64,000 nucleotides of DNA from Cupriavidus basilensis (GCF_000832305.1 NZ_CP010537.1:868001-932000), one strand, 5' to 3'; positions 27,402-36,661 are shown, numbered from the stretch's first letter. A program made the numbers and translations. Notes: a model not told the origin generated them from the letters alone.

Positions 27402-28562
27402 TCACCCTAAAGCGCAAGCAACGGTTTCTGCTTGGCGCACCGGAATCCACCCCGGCGCCGCTTCGACCGCCCGCCAAAGACCATCGGGAATTGACCACTC
27501 GGCGCGCTCAGCCGGATCCAGTTCCTGGCGAATTTGCGCACCGCAGCCCGACTCGGCCAGCCCCACCCAGTCGGGATTCATCACCAGCCCCTTGCCCACG
27601 GCCACCAGCGACAAGCCCAAATCCAGGGCTGCCTGGGCCTGCTCCGGCGTGCGAAGCATGCCTGCCGCCAGTACTGGCACGCGGTTGGCTACATGCGTAA
27701 TCACTTGCTCCACGGTGAGGCGGGTGTCGGTCCCCAGCGGGCGCGCACCGAGAACGTCGTTGAGCGAGACATGCAGGTAGTCAATGCCTTCGGCGATCAG
27801 TCCATCCCCCAGAGCGCAGATGTCCGGCACGCGGTAACCGCCATCCTCGCGCTCCTCGGGCGAGATGCGATAGCCCAGCAAAAACGGCCGTTTGGCATGC
27901 GCCGCAATCACCCGCTTGGCCTCCCGCACCACGGCCAGCGCAAAGCGCATGCGGTTATCTTGCGAGCCGCCCCATTCGTCATCGCGCTGGTTGTAGCGTG
28001 GCGAGAAGAAGTTCTGCAGCAGGAAGCCGTGCGCGCCGTGTAGTTCCACGCCGTCGAAACCTGCCCCAATGGCCCGGCGCGTCGCCTCGCCGAAGGCGTG
28101 CACCATCGCCAGGATCTCGTCTTGCGATAAAGCCCGCGGCGTCACGTCGCCCCGGTTGAAAGGACCTCCCAGCGCATTGACGGCGCTGGCGCTCACCAAC
28201 TCGCCTTCAGGCACCGCGTCCACCACGGCCTTGTTGCCTGCGTGGAAGATTTGCAGAACCGCCGGAGCGCCGCCGCTCTTGGCGGCGTCGGCCAATCGGC
28301 GCAGGCTGGGAATGAAACGGTCGTCATAGGCGGCGAACTCATCGGTGAAGCCAATGCCGTTCTCCGTTACATGCGTGCAGCCCGTGATGACCATGCCCAC
28401 GCCCTGGACGCGGCGGCGGTAGTAGTCCAACTCCGCATCCGAGATGCTTCCATCGGGATTGGCCGACCAGGTGGTCATGGGCGCCATCACCACGCGGTTG
28501 CGCAGCGTCAGGCCGTTACGGAAGGCGATGGGGTGAAACAGGGTGGTGTGTTCAGAAGTCAT
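27402..28562 (-). CDS. Old-yellow-enzyme-type NADH:flavin oxidoreductase
   Basis: 386 residues from the ATG at 28562; an upstream extension to 28781 has no family similarity and overlaps lysR. It is a TIM-barrel FMN enzyme with MAPMTTW at the flavin site, VELHGAHGFLLQNFFSP (catalytic His pair region), RDDEWGGS and a C-terminal AVGKGLVMNPDWV phosphate loop. Such enzymes reduce activated C=C bonds or take part in CoA-thioester dienoyl reduction. It lies 142 bases downstream of the LysR gene on the same strand and is probably controlled with it. Confidence 0.91.
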   Translation of the reverse strand: MTSEHTTLFHPIAFRNGLTLRNRVVMAPMTTWSANPDGSISDAELDYYRRRVQGVGMVITGCTHVTENGIGFTDEFAAYDDRFIPSLRRLADAAKSGGAPAVLQIFHAGNKAVVDAVPEGELVSASAVNALGGPFNRGDVTPRALSQDEILAMVHAFGEATRRAIGAGFDGVELHGAHGFLLQNFFSPRYNQRDDEWGGSQDNRMRFALAVVREAKRVIAAHAKRPFLLGYRISPEEREDGGYRVPDICALGDGLIAEGIDYLHVSLNDVLGARPLGTDTRLTVEQVITHVANRVPVLAAGMLRTPEQAQAALDLGLSLVAVGKGLVMNPDWVGLAESGCGAQIRQELDPAERAEWSIPDGLWRAVEAAPGWIPVRQAETVACALG

Positions 28563-28704
28563 GTAGAAGGCTTGGCGCGAGGCGGGCGCCTGGAAGTCAA
28601 AGTCGCAAGACTTCCAAGCTGAGGCCGGAGCGCCAGCGCGGCAAGATTTCCAAACTACACAACAGTATTCAGTCCAAATTGACAATGGCGCATGAGAAGG
28701 CTGC

Positions 28705-29655
28705 TCAGGACCCCCGCTTCTTCCTGGAAGACGGCTGCCGCAGGGGCGCCATGGCCTCGCGCTTCTCGACCAGAAAATCAATCAATGCCCGCACCTTGGC
28801 GGGCATTTGCGCTCGGGTCGGGGCATAGATATAAAAGCCCGCGAAAGGCTTGCACCAGGGTTGCAGCACGCGCACCAGCGCGCCGGATTCCAGGTGCTGC
28901 TGCACGGCAATGTCGATATGCTGCATGAGGCCTGCGCCTTGTAAAGCGGCACGGGTCATTCCATCGTCGTCGTTGGTAATGATGCGGCCCTGCGGCTCCA
29001 CGGTGAAGGTGTGCCCGCCAGCCTCGGGCGAGGTAAATTCCCACGGCAGGATCGCGCCGCCCGGCAATCGGAACCGCAGGCAATTGTGCTGCGCCAGATC
29101 GGCGGGTGTGGCGGGTTGCCCATGGCGCTGGAAGTACGCAGGCGTGCCCACCACCGCCATCTCCAGCGCCGGCGTGATCGGCACCGCCACCATGTGCTCG
29201 GCCAGGCTCTCGCCCACGCGGATGCCCGCGTCGCACCCGTCGGCCACGATGTTGGCCAACGCATCGTCCATGACCAGTTCAAATTGCAGCTTGGGGTAGC
29301 GCGCGCCAAACTCCTCCAGATGCGGCTCCACCAGTGTCCTGGCGGCCACCCGCGAGGTATTGACACGCACCAAGCCTGAAGGCTCGTCGCGCCCATCGTG
29401 CATCTCATGCACGGCGCGCTCCACCGCCGTGAGCGCCGGGTACCACACGTCATAGAGCCGCTGGCCTTCTTCGGTCAGCGACATGTCCCGCGTCGTGCGA
29501 TACAGCAGCTTGACGTTCAAGCGGCGTTCCAGCGCCTTCACGTTCTGCGACAGATTGGCTCGGGAAACTCCCATCTCCGCCGCCGCCTTGGTGAAGCTGC
29601 GGTGGTGGGCCACATGGGCGAACCAGGCCAGGGAAGGAAGCAGTGACGGGTCCAT
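28705..29655 (-). CDS. LysR-family regulator
   Basis: 316 residues. The N-terminal winged helix-turn-helix reads SFTKAAAEMGVSRANLSQNV (about 20-39), followed by LEEGQR-type linker and an effector domain with NTSRVAARTLVEPHL and a basic C-terminus. It belongs to the AaeR/DsdC-like subgroup in general look. It is divergent from the hydrolase/NAD(P)-binding pair at 29816, and the 160-base gap contains a LysR-type dyad, so it probably regulates that pair and perhaps the OYE gene behind it. Confidence 0.9.
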   Translation of the reverse strand: MDPSLLPSLAWFAHVAHHRSFTKAAAEMGVSRANLSQNVKALERRLNVKLLYRTTRDMSLTEEGQRLYDVWYPALTAVERAVHEMHDGRDEPSGLVRVNTSRVAARTLVEPHLEEFGARYPKLQFELVMDDALANIVADGCDAGIRVGESLAEHMVAVPITPALEMAVVGTPAYFQRHGQPATPADLAQHNCLRFRLPGGAILPWEFTSPEAGGHTFTVEPQGRIITNDDDGMTRAALQGAGLMQHIDIAVQQHLESGALVRVLQPWCKPFAGFYIYAPTRAQMPAKVRALIDFLVEKREAMAPLRQPSSRKKRGS

Positions 29656-29684
29656 GTGGTAATCATTGTCAATTTAAAGATACT

Positions 29685-29734
29685 ACTGTAGCGCAGATTG
29701 ATACCTATGATGGATCAAATATTCAGCCTACAGT
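29685..29734. promoter_or_regulatory. LysR-type operator region, nested dyads
   Basis: Outer 7-base arms ACTGTAG (29685-29691) and CTACAGT (29728-29734) enclose an inner dyad TTGAT-N11-ATCAA (29698-29718), which fits the T-N11-A pattern of LysR sites. It lies midway between lysR (starts 29655) and the hydrolase gene (starts 29816). Confidence 0.6.
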
Positions 29735-29815
29735 GCATCCATCGGTGGTCGGCTGCCCTCCCGTTAAAGGAATGTGGCCCTGCCATTTCCATTCAGCAGC
29801 CATAGGGAGCACATC

Positions 29816-30736
29816 ATGCAAAGCGTCAAGATCAAGCACACGTACTGGGACATTGCGGCGGACCTGTACTTCCCGCCGAACTTCAACGACAACAAGAAGT
29901 ACGCGGCCATCATCAGCGCCCACCCCATCGGAAGCTGCAAAGAGCAGACTTCAGGCAATGTCTACGGCGAGGCGCTGGCCAAGGCAGGCTTTGTCGTCAT
30001 CGCCTTCGACGCCAGCTTCCAGGGCGCCAGCGGCGGTGAGCCGCGCTTCACCGAAGACCCGACGCTGCGCGTCGAGGACTTCCGTGTGGTGTGCGACTAC
30101 CTCGTAACGCTGCCCTATGTGGATGAAGAACGCATTGGCGTGCTGGGCATCTGCGGCGGGGGCGGCTACGCCATCAACGCGGCCATGACCGAGCGCCGCA
30201 TCAAGGCGGTGGGCACTATCACCGGCGCCAACTATGGCCGCCTGATGCGCGAAGGCTTCAGCGGCTTCGATCCGATCGGCGCGCTGGAGGCAATGGCCAA
30301 GCAGCGCACGGCCGAAGCCCGGGGTGCCGCGCTGCGCGTGGATGACCTGCTGCCACCATCGCCCGAGGCGGCCAAGGAAGCAGGCATCAAGGAAATCGAC
30401 GTATTGGGCGCCACCGACTACTACCGCACCGACCGCGGCCGTGCCCCCAATGGCCTGAACCGCGCGCTGTTCTCGCACCAGGCCGCCGCCATCGGCTGGG
30501 ATGCCTTCCACCTGTGTGAGACCTTGCTGACGCAGCCCCTGATGGTGGTGGTGGGCGATCAGGTGGGGGCCTTTGGCGCCTACCGCGACGGCTGCGAAGT
30601 CATCGGCCGCGCGGCCTCGAAGAAGAAGGAACTGGTGGTCGTCGAAGGCTGGTCGCACTACGAGCTGTACGACCAGCCGGAGCCGGTCGGCCAGGCGCTG
30701 GCCAAGCTGATTCCCTTCTATCAAGAGAACCTGTAA
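29816..30736 (+). CDS. Dienelactone-hydrolase-like alpha/beta hydrolase, copy 1
   Basis: 306 residues from the ATG at 29816 (AGGGAG upstream). The nucleophile elbow is GICGGG with Cys113, the Cys-type elbow known from dienelactone hydrolase instead of Ser; the likely His is in [10 protein letters not shown] near the C-terminus. Conserved blocks [20 protein letters not shown] and [17 protein letters not shown] are shared with copies at 45023, 57611 and, less closely, 58648. It is followed 74 bases later by the NAD(P)-binding gene, an order repeated at 57-58 kb. The substrate is unknown; ester, lactone or thioester cleavage is expected. Confidence 0.88.
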   Translation: MQSVKIKHTYWDIAADLYFPPNFNDNKKYAAIISAHPIGSCKEQTSGNVYGEALAKAGFVVIAFDASFQGASGGEPRFTEDPTLRVEDFRVVCDYLVTLPYVDEERIGVLGICGGGGYAINAAMTERRIKAVGTITGANYGRLMREGFSGFDPIGALEAMAKQRTAEARGAALRVDDLLPPSPEAAKEAGIKEIDVLGATDYYRTDRGRAPNGLNRALFSHQAAAIGWDAFHLCETLLTQPLMVVVGDQVGAFGAYRDGCEVIGRAASKKKELVVVEGWSHYELYDQPEPVGQALAKLIPFYQENL

Positions 30737-30810
30737 GGCCAGGCTCAGAACCAAATCCGCCACCGGCCCGGCCAGAAACGGTGGGGCCGATCCATTTGGA
30801 GAACAACACA

Positions 30811-31458
30811 ATGACCAAAACCACCACCAAGGTACTGATTCTGGGCGCCAGCGGACAGATTGCCCGCCGGGCCATACAGATGCTGGGTGAGCGCCAGGAT
30901 GTCGAGCAGACCCTGCTCGTGCGCGATCCCAAGAAGCTGGCCAGCACCGAACCAGCCAACGCCAGGATCACCATCGGCGACGTGATGGACAAGAAGCTGC
31001 TGCCCGAGCTTATGGAGGGGCAGGATGTGGTCTATGCCAATCTGGCGGGCGACGTGGACAAGCAAACCGCGCACATCCTCACGGCGATGAAGACCAAGGG
31101 CGTCAAGCGCCTGATCTTCGTGAACTCGCTCGGCGTTTATGACGAGGTGCCGGGGAAATTCGGCGAGTGGAACCGCAACGAGATCGGGCAGTACCTGCCG
31201 CCTTACCGCAAGTCGGCGGATCTGATCGAGGCATCCGACGCCGACTACACGATTCTGCGCGCCGCCTGGCTGCAGGATGAGGACGAAGTGGACTACGAGA
31301 TCACCCGCCGGGACGAGCCCTTCAAGGGCACCGAAGTCTCGCGCAAGAGCGTAGCCGCGCTGGTGGCCGAACTGGTGGTGAACCCCGACCGGCTGGTGCG
31401 TGCGAACGTGGGTGTGAACAAGCCCAATACCGACGGCGACAAGCCCGCTTTCGTTTAA
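30811..31458 (+). CDS. NAD(P)-binding (NmrA/atypical SDR) protein, copy 1
   Basis: 215 residues from the ATG at 30811 (GGAG upstream). A Rossmann motif [10 protein letters not shown] opens the protein; [12 protein letters not shown] and [20 protein letters not shown] follow, and the end [12 protein letters not shown] is shared with the copy at 56877. It is an atypical SDR of the NAD(P)H-binding/NmrA kind; members act as reductases, epimerases or redox sensors. It is paired with hydrolase copy 1, 74 bases upstream, in one plus-strand unit. Confidence 0.86.
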   Translation: MTKTTTKVLILGASGQIARRAIQMLGERQDVEQTLLVRDPKKLASTEPANARITIGDVMDKKLLPELMEGQDVVYANLAGDVDKQTAHILTAMKTKGVKRLIFVNSLGVYDEVPGKFGEWNRNEIGQYLPPYRKSADLIEASDADYTILRAAWLQDEDEVDYEITRRDEPFKGTEVSRKSVAALVAELVVNPDRLVRANVGVNKPNTDGDKPAFV

Positions 31459-31469
31459 GCGGAAAGAGT

Positions 31470-31576
31470 CCTATGCGGATTGGCTTGCCGCGGATGGCAC
31501 CAGTCTCCGGCTCGACAAAAGGAACCTGAAAGATGTACTCGGCCAGGTCGATGGCTACTACTGTGGTCGGTTCCAT
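31470..31576 (-). mobile_element. IS110-family transposase N-terminal remnant
   Basis: A frame starting at 31576 begins MEPTTVVAIDLAEYIFQV and continues VEPETGAIRGKPIR before similarity ends. The pattern VAxDLAKxxFQV is the first DEDD block of IS110-type transposases, whose first Asp is kept. Only about 35 residues survive and no ends are recognised; it lies just after the NAD(P)-binding gene. Confidence 0.65.
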
Positions 31577-31766
31577 GTGGATCCGCCTTGGCAAATTGCG
31601 ACGATGTGGCGCATTCACCCTCAGCTTGTAGGAGGCTTGCGCTGCAAGCCACGGTATGTGTTCCGCCGAGGGCGGGAGGCGACCATTCCATCGACCCGAA
31701 CGGAACCAGGCAGAGCACCTCGGCTTCGGGCTGCACGACGTTCGGCGAGCGCCGGCCCAAAGCCGC

Positions 31767-31832
31767 TTCGACCGCAACGAACCGTCGCTTCGGAAAAGGC
31801 CAGTTGGCCTGTCCGGTCATGCGCCCTACGCT
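31767..31832 (+). promoter_or_regulatory. Island promoter family, site A (LysR-type box, -35, -10)
   Basis: Box TTCG-N7-CGAA at 31767-31781, 22 bases, TTGGCC at 31804-31809, 17 bases, TACGCT at 31827-31832. The dyad centre lies about 66 bases before the expected start point, the classical LysR recognition position. The unit reads toward the LysR gene at 32148, leaving a leader of about 310 bases. It is one of six equal-length sites in the window. Confidence 0.7.
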
Positions 31833-32022
31833 TTGGCCTCATGGCGCCTCCCCCCGCCTGGCTGGCGCCGAGGCGTGGCATGGCAGAGGGCGTCTCACAG
31901 GTCAGCGCCGCCGGCTTCCGCGTGACGCGGCGCGAATGGCACCGGGAACCGGTCTCGATCGCCGTGCCGGTTAGTGTTCCCGCCCGCCGCCGGCGCTCCC
32001 ATGCATCGGACAGGAGGCGCGG

Positions 32023-32175
32023 ATGGGACGCACCCGCATCGCAAACGAAATCGGACTGAGGCTGGTGAATGCCGCACGGCGCGCCGCGGCGAGGCGTAAT
32101 ATCGACTTCATCACACGGTTCCCAACCCCCGACAATTTGGCACAAAAATGGGCACTTTCAACCGCCTGCACCTGA
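32023..32175 (+). CDS. Possible leader ORF overlapping lysR
   Basis: A 50-codon frame with a strong ribosome site (AGGAGG, 4-5 bases before ATG) lies in the leader between promoter site A and lysR. It is rich in Arg and Ala (RLVNAARRAAARRN) and ends at 32175, inside lysR, whose own start at 32148 has no good ribosome site. It could act through translational coupling or be a chance frame. I know no homologue. Confidence 0.3.
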   Translation: MGRTRIANEIGLRLVNAARRAAARRNIDFITRFPTPDNLAQKWALSTACT

Positions 32176-33089
32176 TCCGCCAGATCGACCTGTTCACGCT
32201 GCGCCTATTCCTGTCCGCTGTCGAAGAGCAGCAGATTCAGCGTGCTGCACTGCGGGAAAACATCGCCGCCTCGACGGCGACCAAGCGCATTCAGGACCTT
32301 GAGGACATCGCGGGCGTCAAGCTGCTCGAACGCGGCCCGAAGGGCGTGGTGCCCAGTCCTGCCGGCGCTGTGCTGGTCCACTACGCGCGCCGCATCTTCG
32401 AGAACGTGGAGGACATGGGCTCCGAGATATCGGCTTTCACCGAAGGGATGCGCGGCAAGGTCGTGGTGGCCTCGGCGCGCTCGATCATCGCCCCGTTCCT
32501 GGCCCGGGAGCTGGGCGACTTTGCCCGCGATTTCCCGATGGTGGAGCTGGCCGTGCGCGAGCTGGAGAACGCCCAGATCCTGGAAGCGGTGTCCCGCAGC
32601 GATGCCGACATTGGCGTGTTCGCCATGGCCCACGAGCTGGAACTCGGCGGCGTGGATGTCACGCCGTACCGTCGCGACCGGTTGGTGGCCGTGGTGCCCC
32701 GATCCCATGCGCTGGGCGCGCACGAGACCGTCACGTTCGACGACCTGCTGCCCGAGCGCGTGATTCCTGTCGACGCGATGCTCGGTGCCTTTCGGGTCGC
32801 CGCAAAGCGGCTTGGGAAGGAGTTCGCGCCGGCGTTCAGTGTCCGCAGCGCCGGCACGGCGATCAGCCTCGTGCAGGCAGGACTCGGCGTGACGGTGCAG
32901 CCTGAGTGCCTGGTAAGTCATCAACTGTTCGGCGACGTGAGCTGCATTCCGCTGGACGAACCGTGGGCCGTACGCACCATCCACATTGCCACGCCACGCG
33001 GCCGCGCGCTGAGTCCCGTCGCCGCCGCGCTGATGAAGCAACTGCTCGACCGTCCCGGCGAACAGACGCCCGCGCAGGCACAGGACTGA
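32148..33089 (+). CDS. LysR-family regulator, likely master of the island promoters
   Basis: 313 residues. The N-terminal domain (FNRLHLIRQIDLFTLRLFL and IAASTATKRIQDLEDIAGV) is a winged helix-turn-helix with Ala-Thr-rich recognition helix, then PSPAGAVLVHYARRIF linker and a periplasmic-binding-like effector domain ending near ATPRGRALSPVAAALM. It lies between promoter site A (upstream) and site B, which begins 54 bases after its stop and drives the acyl-CoA dehydrogenase operon. That placement makes it the best candidate for the protein reading the shared TTCG-N7-CGAA boxes. A truncated relative is at 52361. Confidence 0.9.
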   Translation: MGTFNRLHLIRQIDLFTLRLFLSAVEEQQIQRAALRENIAASTATKRIQDLEDIAGVKLLERGPKGVVPSPAGAVLVHYARRIFENVEDMGSEISAFTEGMRGKVVVASARSIIAPFLARELGDFARDFPMVELAVRELENAQILEAVSRSDADIGVFAMAHELELGGVDVTPYRRDRLVAVVPRSHALGAHETVTFDDLLPERVIPVDAMLGAFRVAAKRLGKEFAPAFSVRSAGTAISLVQAGLGVTVQPECLVSHQLFGDVSCIPLDEPWAVRTIHIATPRGRALSPVAAALMKQLLDRPGEQTPAQAQD

Positions 33090-33142
33090 CGGCTTTTTCC
33101 GGATCGCCGCCAGGGCGGGCATTCGTGCCTGCCCTTTTTCAT

Positions 33143-33208
33143 TTCGATCGCACCGAAGCGCCGCTTCAGAAATGGCCAGTTGGCCTCGCGGTGGCACGAC
33201 TCTACTCT
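33143..33208 (+). promoter_or_regulatory. Island promoter family, site B, ahead of acyl-CoA dehydrogenase operon
   Basis: Box TTCGATC-GCACCGAA at 33143-33157, 22 bases, TTGGCC at 33180-33185, 17 bases, TACTCT at 33203-33208. The GTG start of the first operon gene is at 33264, about 50 bases beyond the expected start point. The CGCTTC(A/G)GAAATGG element between box and -35 is shared with the other sites and may be the activation half-site. Confidence 0.75.
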
Positions 33209-33263
33209 TCCAACACGCGCCGCACTAATGCAAGCCGGCGCAACCCAACAACGGAGAGACGAA

Positions 33264-34412
33264 GTGCAACCCAACTTCCTGAACGAATCCCAGGCCCTCT
33301 GGCTCGACACCGTGAACCGCTTCATGGACAACGAGGTCACGGTCGAATACGTGCGCAAGTGCGACCAGAATCGCGACTATCCTTACGAGGCTTACGACAA
33401 GATCGCCAAACAGGGCTGGCTGGGTCTGCTGTTCAGCGAGGAAGAGGGTGGCGCGGGCGGCGACATCTTCGACTACACGCTGATGGCCGAGGGTCTCGGC
33501 AAATTCGGCTTCGACTTCGCGGCCGCGGTGCTGGTGCCGACCTTCACGGCGATGAACATTGCCAAGTACGGCACCGCCGCGCAGAAGGAAAAGTACATCC
33601 AGCCGTTCATCGACGGCAGGATCCGCTTTTCTGTGTCGATCTCCGAGCCCGACGCCGGCTCCGACGCCTCCAACACCAAGACCCGCGCCCGCCGCGCCGA
33701 GAACGGCGACTGGATCGTCTCCGGCCAGAAGCTGTGGTGCAGCGGCGCGGCGGCGAAGGACACGGTCATCGCCATGCTGGTGCGCACCGATGCCGACAAC
33801 AAGCACGGCGGCCTCTCGGTGTTGCTGATCCCCAACTCCACGCCGGGGCTGGTCATCAACAAGCTGCCGACGCTGTCGCGCCACGCCACCGGCACCACCG
33901 AGATCTTCCTCGACGAAGTGCGCGTCCCTGCCGAGGCCCTGCTGGGCGAGGAAGGCCAGGGCTGGGAAATCATCACCAAGCATCTCGAACTGGAGCGCTG
34001 CGCCGTGGCTGCTGCCTATGTCGGCAACGCGCAGACGGCGGTGTCGAAGGCCACGCAGTACGCCCACGAGCGCATCCAGTTCGGCAAGCAACTTTGGGAC
34101 TTCCAGGTGCTCAAGCACATGCTGGCAGATTGCCAGACTCAAGTCGATGCCGCGCGCCTGCTGTGCTACCGCGCCGCGCAGATGGCAGCAGCCGACGTGC
34201 CGTGCAGCCGCGAGGTGTCGATGGCCAAGCTGTACGGCTCGGAAACGCTTAAGCACTGTGCGCTGACCGGCATGCAGGTGCTTGGCGGCTACGCCAACCT
34301 GCCCGAAGCCGACATGGAGCGCTACCTGCGCGAAAGCGTGCAGTCGACTATCGGCGGCGGCACCTCGCAGATCCAGAAGACCATCATCGCCAAGTCCATG
34401 CGGCTCGGCTGA
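33264..34412 (+). CDS. Acyl-CoA dehydrogenase
   Basis: 382 residues from a GTG at 33264 with GGAG eight bases upstream. It has the standard three-domain flavoprotein layout: SVSISEPDAGSDASN flavin/substrate motif (about 125-140), WIVSGQKLWCSG, and the C-terminal helices with RIQFGKQLWDFQ. The usual loop Glu of the medium-chain type is Gly365 (IGGGTSQIQ), while Glu244 stands in LELER, the position used as base by isovaleryl- and long-chain-type enzymes. It should insert the alpha-beta double bond in a CoA thioester, perhaps a branched one. First gene of the seven-gene operon under promoter B. Confidence 0.93.
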   Translation: MQPNFLNESQALWLDTVNRFMDNEVTVEYVRKCDQNRDYPYEAYDKIAKQGWLGLLFSEEEGGAGGDIFDYTLMAEGLGKFGFDFAAAVLVPTFTAMNIAKYGTAAQKEKYIQPFIDGRIRFSVSISEPDAGSDASNTKTRARRAENGDWIVSGQKLWCSGAAAKDTVIAMLVRTDADNKHGGLSVLLIPNSTPGLVINKLPTLSRHATGTTEIFLDEVRVPAEALLGEEGQGWEIITKHLELERCAVAAAYVGNAQTAVSKATQYAHERIQFGKQLWDFQVLKHMLADCQTQVDAARLLCYRAAQMAAADVPCSREVSMAKLYGSETLKHCALTGMQVLGGYANLPEADMERYLRESVQSTIGGGTSQIQKTIIAKSMRLG

Positions 34413-34440
34413 AGCAGGCGAATTTCAAGGAGATACAGAC

Positions 34441-34956
34441 ATGAGCGACACGAGCAAGCGCATCATCAACAACCGCATCGACCAGACCTTTGACGAACTC
34501 CAGATCGGCCAGGTCTTCCGCTCGGGCGGGCGCACCGTCACTGAGGCCGACGTGGTCAACTACTGCGCGCTGACGGGCAACTGGATCGAGATCCACTCCA
34601 ACACGCACTACGCCTCGAAGACCCGCTTCGGCCAGCGCCTGGTGCAGGGCTCGCTGACGTATTCCATCGTCACCGGCCTGATCCAGTTCGGCCTCGGCAT
34701 CCAGGCCAACTACGGCATCGACAACATGCGCTTTCGCAACCCGGTGTACATCAACGACACCATCTACGCGGTATGCGAGGTCATCGGCAAGAAGGAGAAG
34801 GACGAGAAATACGGCGTGATCAAGTTCCGCATCAGCGCGATCAACCAGAATGGCGACCTGCTCCAGCAGGGCGAGTGGAGCCTGCTGATGTTGCGCAAGC
34901 GCGATGACCTCGACGCGCTGATCGCGTCGTCGCTGCCCGAACTGAAGGCGGCTTGA
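34441..34956 (+). CDS. MaoC-like (hot-dog) enoyl-CoA hydratase family protein
   Basis: 171 residues, AAGGAG before the ATG at 34441. A single hot-dog domain with the hydratase-2 region CALTGNWIEIHSN; canonical R-specific hydratases have Asp and His here, but this protein shows Asn47 in place of Asp with His52 retained. The FGQRLVQGSL segment that shapes the active site is present. Placed right after the acyl-CoA dehydrogenase (28 bases) and before the thiolase-fold gene (7 bases), it should hydrate the new double bond, or bind it if Asn47 disables catalysis. Confidence 0.88.
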   Translation: MSDTSKRIINNRIDQTFDELQIGQVFRSGGRTVTEADVVNYCALTGNWIEIHSNTHYASKTRFGQRLVQGSLTYSIVTGLIQFGLGIQANYGIDNMRFRNPVYINDTIYAVCEVIGKKEKDEKYGVIKFRISAINQNGDLLQQGEWSLLMLRKRDDLDALIASSLPELKAA

Positions 34957-34963
34957 GGGCGAC

Positions 34964-36181
34964 ATGATGTCGACGAAGCCAGTTGCCGCGATTGTCGGGA
35001 TGGGGGATGCCTACGCCTCCCGGCAGGATCGCAAGGACCCCCTTCAGCTTGCGGCCGAAGCCACGCGGCGCGCGCTGCGTGACGCGGGCATCCGCAAGGA
35101 GCAGGTCGATGCGGTCTACACGGGCCGCTCGCCCTGGGCCGACAAGCGCTCGCAGTGGAGCAACATCTTCATCTCGCACATGCAGATGCCGGTGAAGCGC
35201 ACGACCGAGATCACGATGCACGGCGCCGGCCTCACGGCGACGCTGGCGGTGGCCGCGGAGATGATCGCGGCCGGACAAGCCGAGTACGTGTTGTGCCTGC
35301 AGAGCGATGCGACGGAGTTGTTCGTCGACGCCGTCGCCATGGGAGCCGAAGCCGACGCCGACCCGCAGTTCGAGGTGCCCTACGGCCCCATCATCCCGGC
35401 ACTGTACGGGCAGGCTGCCTGCCGGTATCTGCACGAGTACGATCTGACCGAGGCCGACCTCGCCGACGTGGCAGTGTCGAACCAGCGCTGGGGCGTTCAC
35501 CATCCGCACGCGGCCAAGGCGCGCTTTGGGGAGGTGGATCGCGAGACGGTGCTGGCGTCGCCCTACGTCGCCAGTCCGCTGCGGCGCTGGATGTGCTCGA
35601 CGTGGGGCGGCGGCACTGGCGGCGCGCTGGTAGTCACATCGCCGGAACGGGCGCGGGCGATGCACGCCGATCCGGTCTACCTGCTCGGCTACGGGTCCGC
35701 CACGACGCATGAATACCTGACGGATCGCATGAACATGCGTGCGTGCCGCTTCCCCGAGCTCGGCCCCATGCCCAACCTGACGCATACGGCCACGGCCGCG
35801 GCGGCGAACCAGGCATTCGACATGTCGGGGCTGTCGCGCGGGGATATCGACATGGCGCAGATTTCTGTGAACTTCGCGCACATGGGGCCCATCGTCGTGG
35901 AGGACCTGGGCTTTGCGAAGAAGGGCCGGGGGATCGACCTGTACCGCGAGGGCCGCACCGGCGTCGACGGCGACCTGCCGACCGATACCAACGGCGGCTG
36001 GCTGTCGTTCGGCCAGCCGGGCATCTCCTGCAACATGGACAGCCTCGTCGAGGCCGTGCGGCAGTTGCGCGGCCAGCCGCTGGGCGCGGCGCCGAAGCGC
36101 AGGCCGAAGACCGTGCTCGTGCAGGGCGCGGGCGGCATGCTGGCGGCCGGCTGCGTGATGCTGCTGTCTTCGACAACCTGA
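34964..36181 (+). CDS. Thiolase-superfamily protein lacking catalytic Cys (Ltp2/SCPx-like)
   Basis: 405 residues of thiolase fold: AAIVGMGDAYASRQDRKDPL start, AEATRRALRDAGI, then the loop where the nucleophilic Cys normally lies reads TMHGAG with His86. Near the C-terminus the usual GHP motif is FGQPG with Gln351 for His. With both residues changed, Claisen-type thiolysis is unlikely. Proteins of this kind that pair with a DUF35 partner, such as Ltp2 with ChsH2, act as aldolases cleaving beta-hydroxyacyl-CoA. A DUF35 gene follows 13 bases later, so I infer a retro-aldolase; the assignment is not proven by sequence alone. Confidence 0.82.
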   Translation: MMSTKPVAAIVGMGDAYASRQDRKDPLQLAAEATRRALRDAGIRKEQVDAVYTGRSPWADKRSQWSNIFISHMQMPVKRTTEITMHGAGLTATLAVAAEMIAAGQAEYVLCLQSDATELFVDAVAMGAEADADPQFEVPYGPIIPALYGQAACRYLHEYDLTEADLADVAVSNQRWGVHHPHAAKARFGEVDRETVLASPYVASPLRRWMCSTWGGGTGGALVVTSPERARAMHADPVYLLGYGSATTHEYLTDRMNMRACRFPELGPMPNLTHTATAAAANQAFDMSGLSRGDIDMAQISVNFAHMGPIVVEDLGFAKKGRGIDLYREGRTGVDGDLPTDTNGGWLSFGQPGISCNMDSLVEAVRQLRGQPLGAAPKRRPKTVLVQGAGGMLAAGCVMLLSSTT

Positions 36182-36194
36182 ACGGGAGCACGTG

Positions 36195-36602
36195 ATGATC
36201 CAGACCAAAGACGGCTGGCCACAGCCATACGCGTTGCTCGACGCTCAACCCTACTGGGAAGGGCTGGCGGCGGGACAGTTGAAGTACCAGCGGTGCACCG
36301 GCTGCGGTGAAGCGGTCTGGCCGGCGCATTCGTTCTGCCCGCATTGCGATGCCGATGAGCTTGTGTGGCAGGCGGCGAAGGGCACCGGCACGCTGTATTC
36401 GTTCAGCACGGTGATGCGTGGGCCCACGCCGGCCTTCTCGTCGATTGCCCCCTACACGGTGGGTTTCGTGGAGATGGACGAGGGCTACCACCTGTTCGCG
36501 CAGATCGAGGGAGCGCCCGAGACGTTGCGCATTGGCGCGCGCATGACGGCGCGGTTGATCGAGCGGGGCGGGCAACGCCTGCCGGTCTTTGCCGCAGCCT
36601 GA
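36195..36602 (+). CDS. DUF35 OB-fold/zinc-ribbon partner protein
   Basis: 135 residues from the ATG at 36195 (GGGAG six bases upstream; an adjacent GTG is at 36192). An N-terminal helix precedes a zinc ribbon with two Cys pairs (RCTGCGE and FCPHCDA), then an OB fold (GTGTLYSFSTVMRG, APYTVGFVEMDEGYHL). DUF35 proteins bind thiolase-fold partners and are needed for their activity or stability, and the gene sits next to the degenerate thiolase. It is the probable second subunit of an aldolase complex. Confidence 0.9.
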   Translation: MIQTKDGWPQPYALLDAQPYWEGLAAGQLKYQRCTGCGEAVWPAHSFCPHCDADELVWQAAKGTGTLYSFSTVMRGPTPAFSSIAPYTVGFVEMDEGYHLFAQIEGAPETLRIGARMTARLIERGGQRLPVFAAA

Positions 36603-36661
36603 CGCTGCGCCGCGCAAGGCATCTGGCAAGACATCCATAAAGAGACATAAGGAGGAGACCC

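Noticed and set aside
33555..33575. AAGTACGG inside the acyl-CoA dehydrogenase gene
   Set aside because: No TGAC hexamer at the 19-base distance and it is in coding sequence.
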